Positions 1 through 7,105 of a DNA stretch of 64,000 nt are shown piece after piece. Below the pieces are notes generated by a model that ran no database searches, was not told the DNA's origin, and worked only from the letters and a program-made list of their open reading frames with translations. The stretch lies in the NCBI GenBank assembly GCA_965226755.1, contig CBDDDT010000003.1:1736001-1800000 (forward strand), written 5' to 3'. Numbering within the stretch: position 1 is the stretch's first letter; the number at the start of each line of letters is the position of its first letter. The stretch is from Bog-113 sp965226755. GTDB lineage: Bacteria > Acidobacteriota > Terriglobia > Bryobacterales > Bryobacteraceae. The translations under genes were made by a program, and so were the position numbers.

Positions 1-951
1 GCGCATCGGCTGAATAATGGCGAAGAGTCCGGCGATTTCGGGAGAGCCCATGCTCGTTCCACCAACCTGAACCCAGCCGCCTTGGAGCGTGCAGTAGATG
101 GCGACCCCGGTGTTGGGATCGGCGTCCCACGCCAGGTCAGGAACCCCGCGGCTTCCATAATTTTGAAACGGCACTTGATAGGAAGGCTCCGGCTCATAAG
201 TGCTGATTCCGCCGCCTGTGCCCTCGCTCTTCGACGTGTACCAAACCGTCTCGCTTTCATATGTGCCGCCGCTGTGAGTGAGAGACGTTCCGCCGACGCC
301 GATCACATAAGGCGAACTCGATGGCCATGACACGCCGTGATTGCTGTCCCCGGAAGAGGCGATGTAAGTGACGCCGGGAGCTTGAAAGATGGAGTCCACG
401 GCGGCTTCACCCGAGAATTCCGAGCCGCCGAAGCTCATGGAGACGATGGTCGCGCCGTTCTGCACGGCTACCTGAATGGCGTTTTCGAGATTCGCATTTG
501 TGGCGGACGACGCCTCGACCTGGATAATCTTGGCCTGCGGCGCGATTGCGTGGGCCCACTCGCAATCGAGAGCCATCTCGGCCGCGGACTCCGGATTGGC
601 TAGCGGCTTACGCCCGTTGGCGTAAATCTTGGTAAAACATCCATTCGCTGTGGTGCAGGCCGGCAGTCCATAGTAGGTGTCGAACTTGCCGAGATCATCT
701 TCCTGTTTGGGATCGTCGTACCAAAGGACCAAGGCAATGGTCTGTCCGGCGCCCTGATTCGCGAGCTTGCTAACTCCGTAGATGCTGGTCATCTGCGCAG
801 GCGTGATCGCGGCGGGTGGCGGTGTGCGGCTGAGAAGACTCTCGTCGCGGGGCAGGATGCGAATGGGCAAGCGGAAATTCCCGCCTTGCGCGAACGCCGA
901 GGCGCTGAACAGGCAGAGACCGACTGAGGAAGCGACCGATCGTTCTAGCAT
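1..951 (-). CDS. S53 family (sedolisin/kumamolisin-like) serine peptidase, C-terminus beyond window
   Basis: Secreted acid serine-carboxyl endopeptidase. Translating the minus strand from the ATG at 951 gives 317 open codons that run off the left edge. After a signal-like N-terminus ending near AFAQ comes the mature-domain start (GAGQTIALVLW), then the catalytic Glu/Asp pair in SAAEMALDCEW, the oxyanion Asp in ASSGDSNHG and the nucleophile Ser in GGTSMGSP. These are the hallmark S53 motifs. A GAGG ribosome site lies just upstream. Only about 40 residues separate the signal peptide from the catalytic core, whereas family members normally carry an inhibitory prodomain of about 180 residues, so this one appears to lack it. 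The missing C-terminal part probably carries the rest of the calcium-binding region. The family call is firm; substrate unknown. Confidence 0.9.
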   Translation of the reverse strand, partial: MLERSVASSVGLCLFSASAFAQGGNFRLPIRILPRDESLLSRTPPPAAITPAQMTSIYGVSKLANQGAGQTIALVLWYDDPKQEDDLGKFDTYYGLPACTTANGCFTKIYANGRKPLANPESAAEMALDCEWAHAIAPQAKIIQVEASSATNANLENAIQVAVQNGATIVSMSFGGSEFSGEAAVDSIFQAPGVTYIASSGDSNHGVSWPSSSPYVIGVGGTSLTHSGGTYESETVWYTSKSEGTGGGISTYEPEPSYQVPFQNYGSRGVPDLAWDADPNTGVAIYCTLQGGWVQVGGTSMGSPEIAGLFAIIQPMR

Positions 952-1113
952 GGTTTTTTCCTCAAGTGTGTCATCATACGATACTCAAAGTCGAATCGGA
1001 TGTGTTCGTGCTGGGTTTGTACCCGGGGCGTAGTGTGAGAATCGGCACAGTCGCCTAGAATACGGTGAGTTTCCAAGTCGTACGCATCCAAGTTCAGCGT
1101 CTGGGCATGCTGC

Positions 1114-1380
1114 TCAAGTTGCAACGCGTCGAGCACATCCCGCATCGGCAGAGATCCGAAGCGCTGACCATCGCTGTTTAGGTGCTGGCCGTGGCTTTCG
1201 CAGTTGCAGTCTTGTTCGTTCTGCCCGGTAGACCCGTCGGCGTTCTTCTACAGCCAGCCATGCCGGCGGTCGGCCCCGTTGTTTCCTGTGGCTGCGAGCG
1301 AGGCGTACCAAGCTCTGGATAACGTCGTCCAGTCGCTCCCGCTCCTGTTTCAGTTCAATCAGGATTTTTGTGACATCCAC
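1114..1380 (-). CDS. Small conserved coiled-coil protein of unknown function (GTG start)
   Basis: An 88-residue product starting VDVTKILIELKQERERLDD. The N-terminal half is a predicted amphipathic helix or coiled coil. A basic stretch RKQRGRPPAWL and an Arg/Lys-rich tail follow. I chose the GTG at 1380 because an AAAGAGG ribosome site lies about 8 bases upstream; the frame stays open to 1671 but the extension is low-complexity. I recall similar short proteins (helical N-terminus, then a GRPPAW motif) as frequent hypotheticals in Acidobacteria, but that is memory and not a search. Function unknown. A DNA- or RNA-binding role is possible from the basic tail. Confidence 0.55.
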   Translation of the reverse strand: MDVTKILIELKQERERLDDVIQSLVRLARSHRKQRGRPPAWLAVEERRRVYRAERTRLQLRKPRPAPKQRWSALRISADAGCARRVAT

Positions 1381-1667
1381 GATGTGTTCCTCTTTGACGG
1401 CAACGCGCCCAATCCACTTCCGCGTGACCGCGCTTGCAAGAGCTCGCGGCGGCTGTTCGATGCCGCCGAGCTGTGAGCCTCTTGCCCGCGGCTTCCATCT
1501 GCGACGAAGCGAGTCGCCTGCCGGTGGGGGTGGGGGCCCGCCGACCTCGTTGATTCCTCCGTCCGAAACACCGACGCAAGTCGGAGCTGGCGCGGTTAGG
1601 TCCAGCTCTAAAATTGGCCGGCGGCTTCTTTTTCCCTCTTCAATGCCCCGCTGTGAGGGAATCCTCA

Positions 1668-2618
1668 TCATTCCCGCCGCACGTCCCTCGCCTGCTTATC
1701 GTCGCGGAGCCCCACGAATTTGGTATGCCGCAGGTGATTGACGTCCGTCCACTCGACGAATTCAAACTGGCCGACCAGCACTGGCTTCAACCACCGGCAA
1801 TCCGCCATTTTCTTGGCCGTCAACCCCGCGCCCCACCGCCCACCCTTCGCTTCCGGTAGATTCGCGAACGGGCATTCAGAGATCTCCAGCGGCTTGATCT
1901 TTTTGAACAGTTCGACCCGCGACGCCGGCGTGAAACCGTTCCGCGTGCGTGCCGCGTAGATGAGCTTGTCGCCTTCGTAGTAGCCGATGATCAGCGCATC
2001 GAAGTTCTTATCGGTGGGCGTGTAGCCCGCAATCACAAGTTCTTGCCCTTGGTTGACGCGCATCTTGAGCCAGGCGCCCGAGCGCTGGCCCGGCTCGTAC
2101 TTGCTGTCGGCGCGCTTTGCCACGAGCCCTTCAAGGCTTTGCACCTTCACGGACTGAATCAGATCCTTCAGACTCGCCCGCAGCAGCGGCGAATACCGAA
2201 TCGGTTCCGCCAGTTTCGGGAAGACTCGCTTTTCCAGCAGCGTGCGGCGTTTCAGCAGCGTCTCGCCCATCACATCGCGCCCGGCCAGGATGAGCACGTC
2301 GAACACGTAAAAGTGCAGAGGCGCGTGACCCGTGCCGTAATTTTGCAGCGCATTGAACGACGGTCTGCCTTCGGCGTCGAGCGCCACGACCTCCCCGTCG
2401 ATGACGGTTTCGTCAGGTATTTTAGAAAGCGCTTCCGCGATGCCGGGATACCGCATTGTGAAATCGTTGTCGTTGCGCGAGCGGAGTTGGACCTTGCCGC
2501 CGGTCTTTATTGCGAGGCTGCGATATCCGTCAAATTTGAGTTCGTGGACCCACCCCGGGCCTTCGGGCAACGTTTCCGTGCGCAGCAACAACATTGGCTC
2601 GACGAAAGCGGCTTTCAC
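1668..2618 (-). CDS. ligD: ATP-dependent DNA ligase, stand-alone LigD-type ligase domain
   Basis: Seals nicks or ends by the lysine-AMP mechanism; in NHEJ-type systems it works with Ku. The nucleotidyltransferase motif I is ELKFDGYRS, with the AMP-accepting Lys. Motif III-like (LHFYVFDVLIL), motif IV (LEGLVAKR) and motif V (GAWLKMR) follow, then an OB-fold domain ending in LRDDK. At about 316 residues it matches the ligase domain alone; the polymerase and phosphoesterase domains of full LigD are absent. The GTG at 2618 (VKAAFVEPM) is the start best supported by similarity. The frame stays open to a GTG at 2792, but those 58 residues are Arg-rich and unlike the family. No Ku gene lies in the window. 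Confidence 0.85.
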   Translation of the reverse strand: MKAAFVEPMLLLRTETLPEGPGWVHELKFDGYRSLAIKTGGKVQLRSRNDNDFTMRYPGIAEALSKIPDETVIDGEVVALDAEGRPSFNALQNYGTGHAPLHFYVFDVLILAGRDVMGETLLKRRTLLEKRVFPKLAEPIRYSPLLRASLKDLIQSVKVQSLEGLVAKRADSKYEPGQRSGAWLKMRVNQGQELVIAGYTPTDKNFDALIIGYYEGDKLIYAARTRNGFTPASRVELFKKIKPLEISECPFANLPEAKGGRWGAGLTAKKMADCRWLKPVLVGQFEFVEWTDVNHLRHTKFVGLRDDKQARDVRRE

Positions 2619-2826
2619 AAGCGGTCTTGACTCCAGGGAATGACTACGCCGTTCAATAGTCGAGACGTGGAAACCGTTGGCGTTTGTTTTCCGGTGGCGA
2701 CGGGCGGGCGCAGAGTTTGCAACGTCTTTATTGTCCACGAGGGCACTCGTACTTTTTTGGCTTCGTCCCGGTCGGCGTTGCCATCGACCCACGCCTTGAC
2801 GGCGTCGCGGTCCTCAGTTTCGGGGC

Positions 2827-2996
2827 AGGTTGATTGATTGACTCGAAAACTACTAAACTCAAGATTGAGGCAGGGAGGAGCTATGACCTTAGCCAACGGG
2901 ATTGAGGCGCTTGAGGCGCGGATCGGGCCGCGGGCGAAGCGCTGTGTGATCTTCACGATGAAGTGCCCGGACCCCGAGCGTTACGAACAGGTCATT
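2827..2996 (+). repeat. Direct repeat, left copy (about 170 bp)
   Basis: This stretch is about 90 percent identical by eye to 4581-4746 in the same orientation. The match begins around an AGGTTGAT sequence, includes the shared leader AAACTACTAAACTCAAG, a strong GGGAGGAG ribosome site and the first 38 codons of a small gene, and stops abruptly in both copies after GAACAGGTCATT. The two copies bracket about 1.6 kb of lower-GC DNA carrying two unknown genes. Confidence 0.85.
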
Positions 2997-3041
2997 GCGG
3001 ACGTCAGCAACATTAAACATTACGGCTACTGGGTATGGTAG
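2883..3041 (+). CDS. Mini-protein of the MTLA-IEALEAR family, truncated copy
   Basis: A 52-residue product starting MTLANGIEALEARIGP, then AKRCVIFTMKCPDPERYEQVI, which it shares with the gene at 4633. It diverges from that gene right where the DNA repeat ends and stops soon after (ADVSNIKHYGYWVW). A perfect GGGAGGAG site sits 5 bases before the ATG. The short helix with an LEAR heptad resembles the N-termini of the small proteins at 5333-5814. It is probably a gene cut short by the rearrangement that placed the cargo next to it. Function unknown. Confidence 0.5.
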   Translation: MTLANGIEALEARIGPRAKRCVIFTMKCPDPERYEQVIADVSNIKHYGYWVW

Positions 3042-3089
3042 CGGGTTCCAGTCCGGTGGGGCGCCGGTCAGGCGAGTTCCTCGAAAAGC

Positions 3090-3626
3090 GTGGGTGCGCA
3101 ATGCCCGATCCCAAAGATCACTCAGACAGGCCCCGGAATTGACGTGGGCTTCGGTGAACTGGACTTCACGAATGTAGTCCCGTTCTCCTCAAGTACTGGC
3201 GTGATTTCTGATCTCGCAAATTGCACGAGTGATGAGTATGTCTTGTACCCTAACGGCTTTCCAAATTATACAGCTCCAAGTCCGCCGTTCCCCACGACCA
3301 CTGTGTATCCGAACCCAACCGAGACAGAACCGCAGCAGATATATCGCGCCGGTTACACCACGTACTTGAACGATGAACACTTCCTCCCACCACAAGGAAA
3401 GCAGCCGGTCTTCGTAAAACCGTATATTACTTCGAGTTTTCTCGCAACTCAGGTTTATCGATATTCTTGTCCGTGCGCATCGGGTGGTGCGTGGGTAAAT
3501 ATGAGTCCTTCACTTTCCATTACGAGAAGTGTTGGAAACCTTGGGACGTGGTACTTTCTTGTCACGAAGTCCAACTTGGCTCCGTTAACTGGAACTTCGT
3601 CGGCAACTATAAGCCCGCTCCCCTGA
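3090..3626 (+). CDS. Hypothetical protein in low-GC cargo between direct repeats
   Basis: About 178 residues from a GTG; I do not recognise the family. The sequence is rich in Thr, Ser, Pro and Tyr (for example YTAPSPPFP and TTTVYPNPTE), has a CPC pair (YRSCPCASGG-like stretch) and looks extracytoplasmic, yet no signal peptide is visible at this start. The 5' end may therefore have been lost when the segment joined the left repeat. It ends 8 bases before the next gene's GTG, which suggests co-transcription. Base composition is clearly lower in GC than the flanks. Confidence 0.5.
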   Translation: MGAQCPIPKITQTGPGIDVGFGELDFTNVVPFSSSTGVISDLANCTSDEYVLYPNGFPNYTAPSPPFPTTTVYPNPTETEPQQIYRAGYTTYLNDEHFLPPQGKQPVFVKPYITSSFLATQVYRYSCPCASGGAWVNMSPSLSITRSVGNLGTWYFLVTKSNLAPLTGTSSATISPLP

Positions 3627-3634
3627 GGCACAAT

Positions 3635-4420
3635 GTGACTGCATTTTCAAGCGTTCGAGCCGGGTTCTTTTGCTGCTTGATGGTTCTGGGGGGCGTCATC
3701 TCTTGCGTTGCCCAATCGGAGTCGCCGGTAGCGGCGCCGCTTCAACTCGAACTTGAAGCCGGTGATTCGATGGTTGGTGTTCCTTCGTACTTGAGAGTCT
3801 CTGTAATCAACGAATCGAACAATCACCTTATGGTCGATGTCGACAGGGAACTGAAAAGTAACTGGTCATTCACGTATCGGCCACCGAATTCAGCTTCTGT
3901 GTATCCGTTAGATCTTGTTGGTTCTGGGATGATGCTGGGCTATGTCACCGACCTCGCTCCCCATGGAGTTGTAGAGAACAAGTATCTGCTCAATTCCCGT
4001 GTCCCTCTGAACGTTGCCGGAACTTATGAGATCCAGGCCCATTCACTGCTGCGAGATAAGGGATTAGGCGGAATGTCAGACCGAGATACCGTGCTTATGC
4101 TAGCTGCAAGGAATGACTCGGCTGTTACGGTTCTCACACGCGAGCTGATGGAATCGTATGTGCGTGCTGTTACGGCGGGTGATAAGGTGACCGCCATAGA
4201 GGCACTTTGCTCGGTCAAGAGTGACGAAGCAAGCTCGGAACTGGAGGAAATTCTCACGATGACTGAGCAATTCGACGTCAACATCTTCGAGAGCTTTCAA
4301 AAGGTTCAGGGTGAGACCGGGTTGCGAGCACTGCGGAAATATGCGTCTTCGAAAGTGAAGGAGAATCGAGCCAGATTAGCCAGTAGATATCTTGCCGAGA
4401 TTAGTCAGACAATTCGGTAG
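3635..4420 (+). CDS. Secreted protein of unknown function in low-GC cargo
   Basis: A 261-residue product. The GTG at 3635 has a GAGG site 6 bases upstream and gives a signal-peptide-like start (SSVRAGFFCCLMVLGGVISC, then VAQSESP). The mature part begins with an immunoglobulin-like beta stretch (LQLELEAGDSMVGVPSYLRV, then SVINESNNHL), typical of cell-surface or periplasmic proteins. A helical C-terminal third follows, with the ELEEILTMTEQ and LRALRKYASSKV stretches. It is downstream of and probably co-transcribed with the gene at 3090. Family not recognised. The signal-sequence Cys residues leave a lipoprotein possible but unproven. Confidence 0.6.
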   Translation: MTAFSSVRAGFFCCLMVLGGVISCVAQSESPVAAPLQLELEAGDSMVGVPSYLRVSVINESNNHLMVDVDRELKSNWSFTYRPPNSASVYPLDLVGSGMMLGYVTDLAPHGVVENKYLLNSRVPLNVAGTYEIQAHSLLRDKGLGGMSDRDTVLMLAARNDSAVTVLTRELMESYVRAVTAGDKVTAIEALCSVKSDEASSELEEILTMTEQFDVNIFESFQKVQGETGLRALRKYASSKVKENRARLASRYLAEISQTIR

Positions 4421-4580
4421 CAAACGCGACCCGTATCCGCTGTCTCGCGGGGCTGGCTGGGAAGACCTTCTCGAGTTCACGCCTGGCGGCCTAGCTGCAG
4501 CGAGGCCGGGAGCACGTTAGGTACTGTTTCAGAGCGCGGCATCGGCTGTTGCCAGCGAATGAAGGCGCCAATTTCGGATC

Positions 4581-4746
4581 AGGTTGATGGACCCGAAAAC
4601 TACTAAACTCAAGAGTAAGGCAGGGAGGAGCTATGACCTTAGCCGCCAGGATTGAGGCGCTTGAGGCGCGGATGGGGCCGCAGGCGAAGCGTTGTGTGAT
4701 CTTCACGATGAAGTGCCCGGACCCCGAGCGTTACGAACAGGTCATT
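4581..4746 (+). repeat. Direct repeat, right copy (about 166 bp)
   Basis: The partner of 2827-2996. It has the same order of elements (AGGTTGAT, AAACTACTAAACTCAAG, GGGAGGAG, start of the small gene) and the same end point at GAACAGGTCATT. It differs by scattered substitutions and a few small indels near the left end. The two copies are divergent enough to be old. Confidence 0.85.
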
Positions 4747-4869
4747 CTGGACTGGCCGTGCGCGCGGGACAGAGCGAGCCGAGCCGGGACTCTGTGCGTG
4801 CACCGAGCCCAGTGGCGACTGAAGCAAGGGTCGACTGAAATCAGCACAGTAGCCCAAGCGCCTATCTGA
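4633..4869 (+). CDS. Mini-protein of the MTLA-IEALEAR family
   Basis: A 78-residue product starting MTLAARIEALEARMGPQ and sharing its first 38 codons with the gene at 2883. It then continues LDWPCARDRASRAG and ends TVAQAPI. Strong GGGAGGAG ribosome site. The shared part predicts a short amphipathic helix followed by a beta strand (KRCVIFTMK). Whether the 3' tail is original or was joined on by recombination cannot be told here. Function unknown. Confidence 0.5.
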   Translation: MTLAARIEALEARMGPQAKRCVIFTMKCPDPERYEQVILDWPCARDRASRAGTLCVHRAQWRLKQGSTEISTVAQAPI

Positions 4870-5332
4870 GCGCCGCCGGTCAGTTATTCCGCTGAAATCC
4901 TCTTGCCTGGTCCGGCCATTCAGAGCAATGAATGGTCACCATGCAACGCAAGACTGACTCACGCCAGGACCCTGAGACGAAGATGCTCTGTGTAGGCGCC
5001 CCTCTTGAAGTCGGATCGTTTCTCGACGGGTGGCGCGTCTCGTGGTGCCAGCCCGACCGGCAACGCGTGCTCTGGCACGCGATGTTGATCCGGCCCCGGA
5101 TCGAGTTTCGTGGGTGCTGTGATCAGGATTTACTCTCTGGCTTCGGGAATGGAAGAACCGGCGCGGGGCCTCGGAGGGGGTAATCAGGGCGTGGTGTGTG
5201 GATCGGATGCACCTTCGATCCGATGCGAATGTAGAGAGCGCCCTGGCTGGGACGTGGGGGTAGAGGAATGACTTTCGCGTTGGCCATATCGACTCGACAT
5301 TACCTCTCCCCTCTTGAGGATTGCCCTTAAGG
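4870..5332. other. Stretch without a convincing gene
   Basis: About 460 bases. Short open frames exist on both strands, but none has a good ribosome site, recognisable protein or plausible composition. It may be decayed accessory DNA. Confidence 0.5.
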
Positions 5333-5566
5333 TCACCGGTTGCCGGGCGGCTCCGAAGAGACAGTTCCGTGGTTGAGCGGGTCACTGGTGATCCGTTCAT
5401 GCACTTCGATGTAGAGCGGGCTGATCCGGTATTCGTCTTCCACAATCCGCTCGCCCGGAGCAAGTTTGTTTCTACCCCTGCATTCGAGCACCATAACCAG
5501 CGGGGGCAACACCGATGAGGACCGAGCCTCCAGCCTCGCGACTCGGCGGCGCAGACAGTCCTTCAC
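5333..5566 (-). CDS. Small protein, second of a tandem coupled pair (VKD..RV..LE family)
   Basis: A 77-residue product from the GTG at 5566, starting VKDCLRRRVARLEARSSS. It continues as PPLVMVLECRGRN, LAPGERIVEDEYR and ISPLYIEVHERITSDP. The start overlaps the upstream stop as GTGA, a 4-base overlap typical of translational coupling, and a GGAGG sits 5 bases before it. The first 15 residues match the pattern of its upstream neighbour (VKDSMLTRVGQLEKR), so the two look like paralogues with a common N-terminal helix and different tails. Function unknown. Confidence 0.55.
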   Translation of the reverse strand: MKDCLRRRVARLEARSSSVLPPLVMVLECRGRNKLAPGERIVEDEYRISPLYIEVHERITSDPLNHGTVSSEPPGNR

Positions 5567-5814
5567 CAGTTCCTCCGCGATTTGGCCACCGTCGAGTCTG
5601 TCGTTGTGGGCGCCGGTCCGGGTCGTTCTTCGAAGCTGCACCATTCGAGGTAGGGCCATGCGGTGGGCTTGCAATCGACGGCGACGAAATGACTCTCGCC
5701 GACGTAGTCGGGCGGAAGCTGGCTTGAGATCCACCCTGTTCTCAGCAGCTGAGGTGCAGGCGGGACCATGCGCTTTTCCAGCTGTCCCACCCGCGTGAGC
5801 ATAGAGTCTTTCAC
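5563..5814 (-). CDS. Small protein, first of a tandem coupled pair (VKD..RV..LE family)
   Basis: An 83-residue product from the GTG at 5814, with AAGGAG about 9 bases upstream. It starts VKDSMLTRVGQLEKRM. A beta-rich part follows, containing LLRTGWISSQLPPDYVGE, HFVAVDCK and YLEWCSFEERPGPAP. I recall small acidobacterial hypotheticals ending in a similar FEERPGPAP motif. It lies 36 bases downstream of the HTH gene on the same strand and overlaps the next gene by 4 bases. Function unknown. Confidence 0.6.
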   Translation of the reverse strand: MKDSMLTRVGQLEKRMVPPAPQLLRTGWISSQLPPDYVGESHFVAVDCKPTAWPYLEWCSFEERPGPAPTTTDSTVAKSRRNW

Positions 5815-5850
5815 GATCCACTCTCCTTGAGGTCGGAGCCGGCGCTCGCC

Positions 5851-6258
5851 TTATTTCCGATCGCGGTCCGAGAGCTCTTCGAGCCGTGCGAGCCTCGACG
5901 CCAGATCGTCCAGTTCCATGGCGCGCGCCGTGTGCTCCAGAACGTGGCTGGCCGCGCGAAGGCGGCTGGCCGCCGGCGCGGTCTGGTCGGCCATAACCCG
6001 TAGCAGCGTGCCGACCGCTGCGGGCGCCGCATGCTGCAGGCGAGCTACGCATTGCGAAAACGCGTCCCGACGCGCTTGCCGCAACTGCTCTTGAAACTCG
6101 GGTTCCTGGGTGCGGCGCCATAGCGTGGCGGTGGAGACATTCGCCGCCGCGGCCGCTTTGTCTAAGGTCGGGTTCTGAAGCAGCGCGAGGATGAGTTTCT
6201 CATTCCGGCGAATCACGGCGTCGACCGATGCGGGAGAAGGGCGGCCTCTAACGGGCAT
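5851..6258 (-). CDS. HTH protein, small-terminase or transposon-regulator-like
   Basis: A 135-residue basic protein starting MPVRGRPSPASVDAVIRRNE. It has a helix-turn-helix (TLDKAAAAANVSTATLWRRT) at roughly residues 31-50, of the kind seen in resolvase/phBC6A51-like and small-terminase DNA-binding domains. An alanine-rich helical region and a C-terminal coiled coil (LASRLARLEELSDRDRK) follow. An AAGGAGG site lies 8 bases before the ATG. It heads the operon with the two VKD mini-proteins. Without a large terminase or integrase nearby the phage link is inference. It may be the operon's autoregulator. Confidence 0.7.
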   Translation of the reverse strand: MPVRGRPSPASVDAVIRRNEKLILALLQNPTLDKAAAAANVSTATLWRRTQEPEFQEQLRQARRDAFSQCVARLQHAAPAAVGTLLRVMADQTAPAASRLRAASHVLEHTARAMELDDLASRLARLEELSDRDRK

Positions 6259-6359
6259 AAAGAAATCCTCCTTTTAAGTGACGCGATTCACTTGCGTGTG
6301 GGCCCCGGCGGAGTGATGAATGGTGTCGCAATCGACTGGGTTGCAAGGAGAAACGGACG

Positions 6360-7034
6360 ATGAAAGTATTTACAATCGACGCCGCGGACCACGTTACGGC
6401 CTTCGCCTCGGTAACGGCGGCCAAGAAGAGCGGCTCCGAGCTGCAGTTCAAGAATGCCGAGGGACTGGCGGAGCTGACCGTGGAGTGGCCGATGAGCCGC
6501 CTCGTAGCAATCTGGAACCAGATGGCTGGCGTGACGCCGGTGAAGAAGTTCAAGGACCGCGGAACGGGGGTCGCGCGGATCTGGAAGGCCCTTCAGGAAG
6601 AAGCTGTTGTCGAGCCTGTTGAGGAGCCTGACGCCGATGTGAACCCGGAAGTTGAATCCGGCCCGGCATTGCTGATCGACGCGGTCGAACCCGAGGTCGC
6701 CCCCGAGCCCGAGGCGGAAAGCACGCCGGTAGCGGAGCCCACGGCTACGCCCGAGGCGGCACAGGCGCCCGACGTTGCGCCGGAGGAAGTCCCGGCTGCC
6801 GCCAAGGCCGCCCGCGAGCCCAAAGGTTCCCACCAAGGAAGCAAGACGGCCAACGTGCTCGACCTGATGCAACGCGAGGGCGGCGCAACGCTGGCCGAAA
6901 TTATGGAAGCGACGGGCTGGCAGGCTCACTCCGTGCGCGGATTTATCTCCGGCACGATCGCCAAGAAGATGGGACGCACGGTTCTGTCCGTCAAGGGTGA
7001 AGGCGGGGTCCGCCACTATTCGATTCAGGCCTGA
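6360..7034 (+). CDS. DUF3489 domain-containing protein
   Basis: A 224-residue product. The N-terminal 80 residues (MKVFTIDAADHVTAF through ARIWKAL) form a compact alpha/beta region. Residues 85-150 are an acidic Pro/Glu/Ala linker. The C-terminus is a DUF3489 winged-helix-like domain (KTANVLDLMQREGGATLAEI, then TGWQAHSVRGFISG and KKMGRTVLS). This domain is common next to recombinases and phage-like genes and is thought to bind DNA. AAGGAG lies 9 bases before the ATG. The gene is divergent from the HTH gene at 6258 and is followed by a clear terminator. Confidence 0.85.
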   Translation: MKVFTIDAADHVTAFASVTAAKKSGSELQFKNAEGLAELTVEWPMSRLVAIWNQMAGVTPVKKFKDRGTGVARIWKALQEEAVVEPVEEPDADVNPEVESGPALLIDAVEPEVAPEPEAESTPVAEPTATPEAAQAPDVAPEEVPAAAKAAREPKGSHQGSKTANVLDLMQREGGATLAEIMEATGWQAHSVRGFISGTIAKKMGRTVLSVKGEGGVRHYSIQA

Positions 7035-7058
7035 GCAGCCCGCCGGTGTTTCATCCAC

Positions 7059-7086
7059 GCCGCCGGAAATCACCCCGGCGGCTTTT
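7059..7086 (+). terminator. Rho-independent terminator after the DUF3489 gene
   Basis: Perfect 8-bp stem GCCGCCGG / CCGGCGGC with an 8-base loop, followed by TTTT. It lies 25 bases after the stop codon and between convergent genes. Confidence 0.8.
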
Positions 7087-7105
7087 CTCGTTGTCGGGGA
7101 TGCAC

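Noticed and set aside
2618..2792. N-terminal extension of the DNA ligase to the GTG at 2792
   Set aside because: The added residues are Arg-rich, unlike any ligase N-terminus, and the ribosome site is no better than at 2618. It is kept as an alternative only.
4936..5463. 175-codon minus-strand frame in the gene-poor stretch
   Set aside because: Ser/Arg-rich composition and no conserved motif; it overlaps the better-supported small gene at 5333-5566.
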